NCBI GenBank assembly: GCA_947589725.1
Contig: CANQCQ010000044.1
Coordinates: 1 to 7,629 of the forward strand
From: an uncultured Bacilli bacterium
GTDB lineage: Bacteria; Bacillota_I; Bacilli_A; RF39; UBA660
Direction of reading: 5' to 3'
Length of the DNA stretch: 7,629 bases
Position numbers and translations under genes: made by a program. The number at the start of each line of letters is the position of its first letter. The first letter of the stretch is position 1. Shown here piece by piece: positions 5,427-7,629 of this stretch. Under the pieces are notes generated by a model that was given only the letters and a program-made list of their open reading frames with translations, was not told the origin of the DNA and made no database searches.

Positions 5427-5627
5427 ATGTCATTAATTGATCCTATTTTACATGAAGTTTTTGATAAAAGGTTTGATGATAATATTCCTAAAGAATTATC
5501 AATAGCTGATGTAATTTCTATTGAAAGAAACGATAAAGAAAATTTAAAAAGATATACAAATTTCTTTATTTATGGTTATTTAAAAGGTTATAACAAAGGA
5601 ATAGAAGAAATGAGGAGTAGAAAATGA
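5427..5627 (+). CDS. Small hypothetical protein, third of the cluster
   Basis: A 66-residue protein starting six bases after AAAGGAG (5414-5420). The N-terminal half (IDPILHEVFDKRFDDNIPKE) is acidic; the C-terminal half is a helix with NFFIYGYLKGYNKG like that of the preceding gene product. No known domain is recognised and no membrane segment is evident. The stop codon overlaps the next start as ATGA. The translation start context GGAGTAGAAAATG is identical to that of the following gene, supporting a local duplication history. Confidence 0.72.
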   Translation: MSLIDPILHEVFDKRFDDNIPKELSIADVISIERNDKENLKRYTNFFIYGYLKGYNKGIEEMRSRK

Positions 5628-5920
5628 AATTAAATTTTAATTTAAGTAACAATTACGCTGATACATATTATAGATTGAAGAACAAAGAAAATTTTAATGA
5701 TAATCCAGCTAAAGAAAATTATTCAAATTTAACTCATGAAATTATTGGTTTTATTACTTTAGATAAAATTATTGATTATGAAGCTTTAAATAAGCTTCTA
5801 GAACCACTTAATGAAGAATTTGAAAAACAGAATATAAAAACTAAAGAAATTGATGAATCGATAAAAAAATTTATTAATTCTGGAGTTGATAATAAAGTAA
5901 TTGAATTATTAGATAATTAA
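5624..5920 (+). CDS. Small hypothetical protein, last of the cluster
   Basis: A 98-residue protein starts at ATG 5624, six bases after GAGGAG (5612-5617), which lies inside the previous gene. The first 35 residues are Asn/Tyr-rich (FNLSNNYADTYYRLKNKENF). The rest is predicted helical and acidic (LTHEIIGFITLDKIIDYEAL, then KLLEPLNEEFEKQNIKTKEI). There are no cysteines, no membrane segment and no family I can name. It ends the cluster and is followed by a rightward terminator at 6006-6034. Capsid-size, packaging or helper-interference roles are possible from location but are not supported by sequence. Confidence 0.75.
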   Translation: MKLNFNLSNNYADTYYRLKNKENFNDNPAKENYSNLTHEIIGFITLDKIIDYEALNKLLEPLNEEFEKQNIKTKEIDESIKKFINSGVDNKVIELLDN

Positions 5921-5948
5921 AAAAGAGCTGGTTTATTATCCAGCCCTC
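5919..5948 (-). terminator. Leftward intrinsic terminator
   Basis: Read on the minus strand, GAGGGCTGG (5948-5940) pairs with CCAGCTCTT (5931-5923) with two G-U pairs around an eight-base loop, and runs into six T's (5924-5919) at the end of the preceding gene. On the + strand there is no T run, so it acts against leftward transcripts, or ends a very short one starting near 5967. Confidence 0.6.
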
Positions 5949-6005
5949 AATTCAGTAATAATGCTATTTAGTTATTATACTAAAAGTATAAAGTATCAAG
6001 CAAGT

Positions 6006-6034
6006 AACCGCCTCAATTAATGGGCGGTTTTTTT
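6006..6034 (+). terminator. Rightward intrinsic terminator of the small-gene cluster
   Basis: AACCGCC (6006-6012) pairs with GGCGGTT (6023-6029) around a ten-base loop, followed by T's to 6034. It lies 86 bp after the last gene of the cluster. Confidence 0.85.
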
Positions 6035-6114
6035 ATACCTAAATTACTTCTAAAAGAAGTTTACCAATTAACCGATCTATACCGATACTAAAAGAGATAA
6101 ATTAATTTTATCAT

Positions 6115-6143
6115 AAAAAAACCACCTCAAAAAAGAAGTGGTT
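6115..6143 (-). terminator. Leftward intrinsic terminator
   Basis: On the minus strand AACCACTTC (6143-6135) pairs with GAGGTGGTT (6128-6120, one G-U pair) around TTTTTT and is followed by a T run to 6115. The + strand lacks a T run, so this ends leftward transcription, most simply from the minus promoter at 6637-6609. Confidence 0.72.
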
Positions 6144-6191
6144 TAGCTGGTTAGAAAAATGTAACCAGAAGGAGTTGATCAGGCTTTAAAC

Positions 6192-6233
6192 ATGAAGAAA
6201 AAGTTTAAAAGAAAATCAAAAATCTATCAGTAA
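6192..6233 (+). CDS. Possible 13-codon basic peptide ORF
   Basis: ATG 6192 to TAA 6233 encodes MKKKFKRKSKIYQ, a very basic peptide. AAGGAG at 6169-6174 is 17 bases upstream, too far for an optimal start. The ORF lies between the hairpin at 6147-6168 and the terminator at 6249. It could be a remnant or chance; the bases around its start (AGGCTTTAAACATGAAG) resemble those around the leader cistron before rep (GGCTTTAACATGAGG). Confidence 0.15.
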   Translation: MKKKFKRKSKIYQ

Positions 6234-6248
6234 TTTTGATAAAGCAAA

Positions 6249-6271
6249 ACCGCCTAATGGCGGTATTTTTT
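6249..6271 (+). terminator. Intrinsic terminator, mainly rightward
   Basis: ACCGCC (6249-6254), loop TAAT, GGCGGT (6259-6264), then A and six T's. The reverse strand has GGCGGTTTTGCTTT and could also stop some leftward transcripts. Confidence 0.8.
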
Positions 6272-6287
6272 AGATATGAATTTTTTA
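6271..6287 (+). repeat. 17-bp direct repeat, copy 2 (gene-poor spacer)
   Basis: This is an exact copy of 2376-2392, here followed by AGG and placed at the end of the terminator 6249-6271. A second similarity to the rep leader, AGGCTTTAAACATGA, lies at 6181-6195. The spacer therefore holds fragments like the rep leader in a different order. Confidence 0.7.
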
Positions 6288-6305
6288 AGGTTAGCAAATT
6301 AATAA

Positions 6306-6520
6306 ATTTTAGGTAAATATCCAGTTCTTAAAAGAACGGATGAAAAAATGCATACCGTTGAAGAATTGGCGGAAAATCCAAAACTTGAAAATCCTAAATT
6401 TATTTTTACTAATGAAAATATGAGAAGTTTAAATGTATTAAATCTGTAAAACTTAATCTAAAACAGAAGTGCGAAGAAATCGCTAAAATTCTTAAACGGA
6501 TCACCTATGCTAAACATTAA
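6306..6520 (+). pseudogene. Possible frameshifted remnant of a small gene
   Basis: One frame is open from 6306 to the stop at 6447-6449 and reads LGKYPVLKRTDEK, then from an internal ATG (6348) MHTVEELAENPKLENPKFIF. A second frame is open from 6416 to TAA 6518-6520 and includes LNLKQKCEEIAKILKRITYA. The two overlap by about 30 bases and join into one plausible charged, helical protein if a one-base shift is allowed near 6430. Neither piece has a ribosome binding site, and the strong minus promoter at 6637-6609 points against them. This fits a decayed gene, but no family is recognised and chance is not excluded. Confidence 0.3.
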
Positions 6521-6608
6521 ATTTTATCATTATAAACAAAGTTTTATAATTTTAGATTTAATCTAATAATACTTCAAAATTCTCACTCCTTTTCAATTCA
6601 TTACTACT

Positions 6609-6637
6609 ATTATAGCACTTTTATTGAAAAGTGTAAA
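6609..6637 (-). promoter_or_regulatory. Sigma-A-type promoter, leftward
   Basis: On the minus strand TTTACA (6637-6632), a 17-bp spacer and a perfect TATAAT (6614-6609) make a strong vegetative promoter with start near 6602. It overlaps the rightward promoter at 6624-6652. Confidence 0.75.
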
Positions 6638-6642
6638 CTTTT
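6616..6642. promoter_or_regulatory. Operator with three phased ACTTTT half-sites
   Basis: ACTTTT (6617-6622), AAAAGT (6627-6632) and ACTTTT (6637-6642) alternate in orientation at exact 10-bp steps. They form the inverted repeat CACTTTT-ATTG-AAAAGTG (6616-6633) and the direct repeat ACTTTTATTG (6617-6626, 6637-6646). The sites cover the -35 and spacer of both opposing promoters, so one regulator binding one helical face could switch both. They do not resemble the TGTTAT sites at 2057-2146, implying a different regulator. Confidence 0.6.
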
Positions 6643-6652
6643 ATTGTATAAT
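6624..6652 (+). promoter_or_regulatory. Sigma-A-type promoter for the portal operon
   Basis: TTGAAA (6624-6629), a 17-bp spacer and a perfect TATAAT (6647-6652) predict a start near 6659, giving a short leader of about 27 bases before the portal ATG. Its -35 and spacer overlap the ACTTTT half-sites. Confidence 0.85.
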
Positions 6653-6685
6653 ATTATTAAATAAATTTCAATATAAAAATAAGAG

Positions 6686-7629
6686 ATGAGCATAATTCCA
6701 ATTGAAATAAATAACAAGATAATTAATTCATTTAATACCTGGGATGGGAATGCTTATTCTAATGCCATATTTAGAAGTGCAGTAGATGCTATAGCTAGGA
6801 ATATTGGAAAATTAAGAGGAGCTCATTATTTAACTGATTCAAATAAAAATAAATTTGAGAGAGATCAGAAACTCAATCGAATCCTACAGATTGAACCGAA
6901 TCCTTTAATCTCCTCTTATGATCTACTCTATAAAATAGCTACACATTATTATCTGTATAATAATGCTTTTATTCTGGTTGATTTTGATAACAATCGGAAT
7001 GTACAAGGATTATATCCTATTGATGCAGTACAGGCTCAAGTATTAAGTGATTCCAGAAATAATATTTATATCGCTTTTAGATTAAAGAACGGAAAAGAGT
7101 TTACTTTCAGATATTCTGAAGTAATTCATTTAAAACGCCACTTCAATAATAATTTATTGTTTGGTGATTCCAATGATCCTATTAATCTTTCTCTAGAAGT
7201 ATCCAATAAACAGAATGAGGGATTAATTAATTCTATTGAAAATAGCGCTACTATTAGAGGCGTGATTACTACTACTCAAATTTTAAGTAATGATGATTTA
7301 GTTGAATTAAAGGATTTATTTAAAGAAAACTATTTGAGTGTTCAAAATGATGGTGGTGTAATAGCGACCGATCAACGAATGGAATATATTCCTCTGGAAA
7401 CTAAACCAGTTACTATTGATGAAAATCAATTAAATGCTGTAAAAAATAACATTTATAACTATTTAGGTGTTACTCAATCAATCGTAAATAGTAGTTATTC
7501 AGAAAATGAATGGGCTAGTTTTTATGAAGGAGTAATTGAACCTTTTGCCACTCAATTATCACTGGAATTTACCAGGAAAATATTTACAGATAGAGAAATA
7601 GCTCATGGTAATTCAATACAATTTGATGC
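6686..7629 (+). CDS. HK97-family phage portal protein (3' end outside window)
   Basis: The frame runs open from ATG 6686 to the window end, 314 codons of a family usually about 380-430 residues long. Portal proteins form the dodecameric DNA gateway at one capsid vertex, bind the terminase motor and nucleate head assembly. Family landmarks are in order: FRSAVDAIARNIGKL (29-43), PNPLISSYDLLYKI (71-84), YLYNNAFILVDF (89-100, the place of the usual L-x-GNA-x motif), GLYPIDAVQAQV (108-119), SEVIHLK (144-150), the clip-like middle, and NYLGVTQSIVN (258-268) followed by SFYEGVIEPFATQLSLEF (278-295). An in-frame TAA two codons upstream fixes ATG 6686 as the first start; its ribosome binding site is poor (AAGAG directly abuts the ATG). 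No terminase gene lies between the origin and portal. Protease, capsid and connector genes would be expected just beyond the edge. Confidence 0.93.
   Translation, partial: MSIIPIEINNKIINSFNTWDGNAYSNAIFRSAVDAIARNIGKLRGAHYLTDSNKNKFERDQKLNRILQIEPNPLISSYDLLYKIATHYYLYNNAFILVDFDNNRNVQGLYPIDAVQAQVLSDSRNNIYIAFRLKNGKEFTFRYSEVIHLKRHFNNNLLFGDSNDPINLSLEVSNKQNEGLINSIENSATIRGVITTTQILSNDDLVELKDLFKENYLSVQNDGGVIATDQRMEYIPLETKPVTIDENQLNAVKNNIYNYLGVTQSIVNSSYSENEWASFYEGVIEPFATQLSLEFTRKIFTDREIAHGNSIQFD

Larger units (their letters stand above)
6115..6602 (-). ncRNA. Candidate leftward transcript without an obvious gene
   Basis: A consensus-like minus promoter (6637-6609) predicts a transcript from about 6602. 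It passes an AAAGGAG (near 6592-6586) but then meets only very short frames before the leftward terminator at 6143-6115. It would be up to about 490 bases, antisense to the possible remnant at 6306-6520. It may be a regulatory RNA or the leader of a deleted gene such as a late-operon repressor. Confidence 0.25.
5949..6685. other. Gene-poor regulatory spacer between small genes and portal
   Basis: No intact gene with good start signals is seen here. The stretch holds a possible leftward TATAAT (5979-5974), a rightward terminator, inverted repeats ACTTCT-AAA-AGAAGT (6046-6060) and GATAAA-TTAAT-TTTATC (6096-6112), and a tandem ACCGAT at 6071 and 6081. Further right are a leftward terminator, the hairpin CTGGTTA/TAACCAG (6147-6153, 6162-6168), a second rightward terminator, possible gene remnants (6306-6520), the palindrome TTAGATT-T-AATCTAA (6552-6566) and a pair of face-to-face promoters (6609-6652). 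The alternation of leftward and rightward terminators suggests that transcription units were lost or inserted here. Confidence 0.6.

Noticed and set aside
6020..6091. 23-codon frame starting inside the terminator stem (MGGFFIPKLLLKEVYQ...)
   Set aside because: The ATG is in the terminator hairpin, there is no ribosome binding site and no homology is apparent.
6340..6422. Alternative frame from ATG 6340 (MKKCIPLKNW...)
   Set aside because: It is short, has no ribosome binding site and is less protein-like than the frame through ATG 6348.

Overview
The window is strongly AT-rich. Its genes carry Gram-positive style ribosome binding sites (AAGGAG, GAGGAG) and its protein families are typical of Bacillota, so the host is probably a low-GC Firmicute; the sequence does not fix a genus. 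It reads as a small integrative mobile element of phage-satellite type: integrase and repressor leftward, then a small Xis/AlpA-like protein, a primase-helicase, an iteron origin and small unknown genes rightward, followed by a capsid-type gene. This is the layout of SaPI/PICI-like islands, in particular capsid-encoding ones, although an unusual small prophage is not excluded.

Layout: (1) 1-231, the 3' end of a phage head-closure (head-tail adaptor) gene. (2) 232-456, an attachment-site-like segment: two pairs of TGGNATCM octamers flank about 180 bp of AT-rich DNA that holds a strong terminator. (3) 457-2055, a leftward cI-int unit with a tyrosine integrase and an XRE repressor lacking a cleavable peptidase domain. 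(4) 2057-2160, a divergent control region with TGTTAT half-sites, an apparently leaderless repressor promoter and an extended -10 promoter for the rightward genes. (5) 2181-4768, the xis-like gene, a three-codon leader cistron and a 782-residue Toprim/D5 primase-helicase. (6) 4759-5047, an origin with eight copies of ACGGGCRTWW in both orientations flanking an AT-rich stretch. (7) 5066-5920, four tightly packed or overlapping small genes of unknown function. (8) 5921-6685, about 765 bp without a convincing intact gene but with four terminators, a possible gene remnant and two face-to-face overlapping sigma-A-type promoters sharing phased half-sites. (9) 6686-7629, an HK97-family portal gene cut by the window end.

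How it fits together (inference): the repressor holds the rightward promoter off and is co-transcribed with integrase. Once derepressed, Xis plus integrase excise the element, the primase-helicase fires the iteron origin just behind its own gene, and a separately controlled late promoter drives a capsid operon starting directly with portal. The head-closure gene at the left edge is what one expects at the end of that same capsid operon. Finding it beside the integrase, with putative integrase arm sites on both sides, suggests that the window spans the closed attP of a circular element, or a head-to-tail junction, rather than a simple integrated end.
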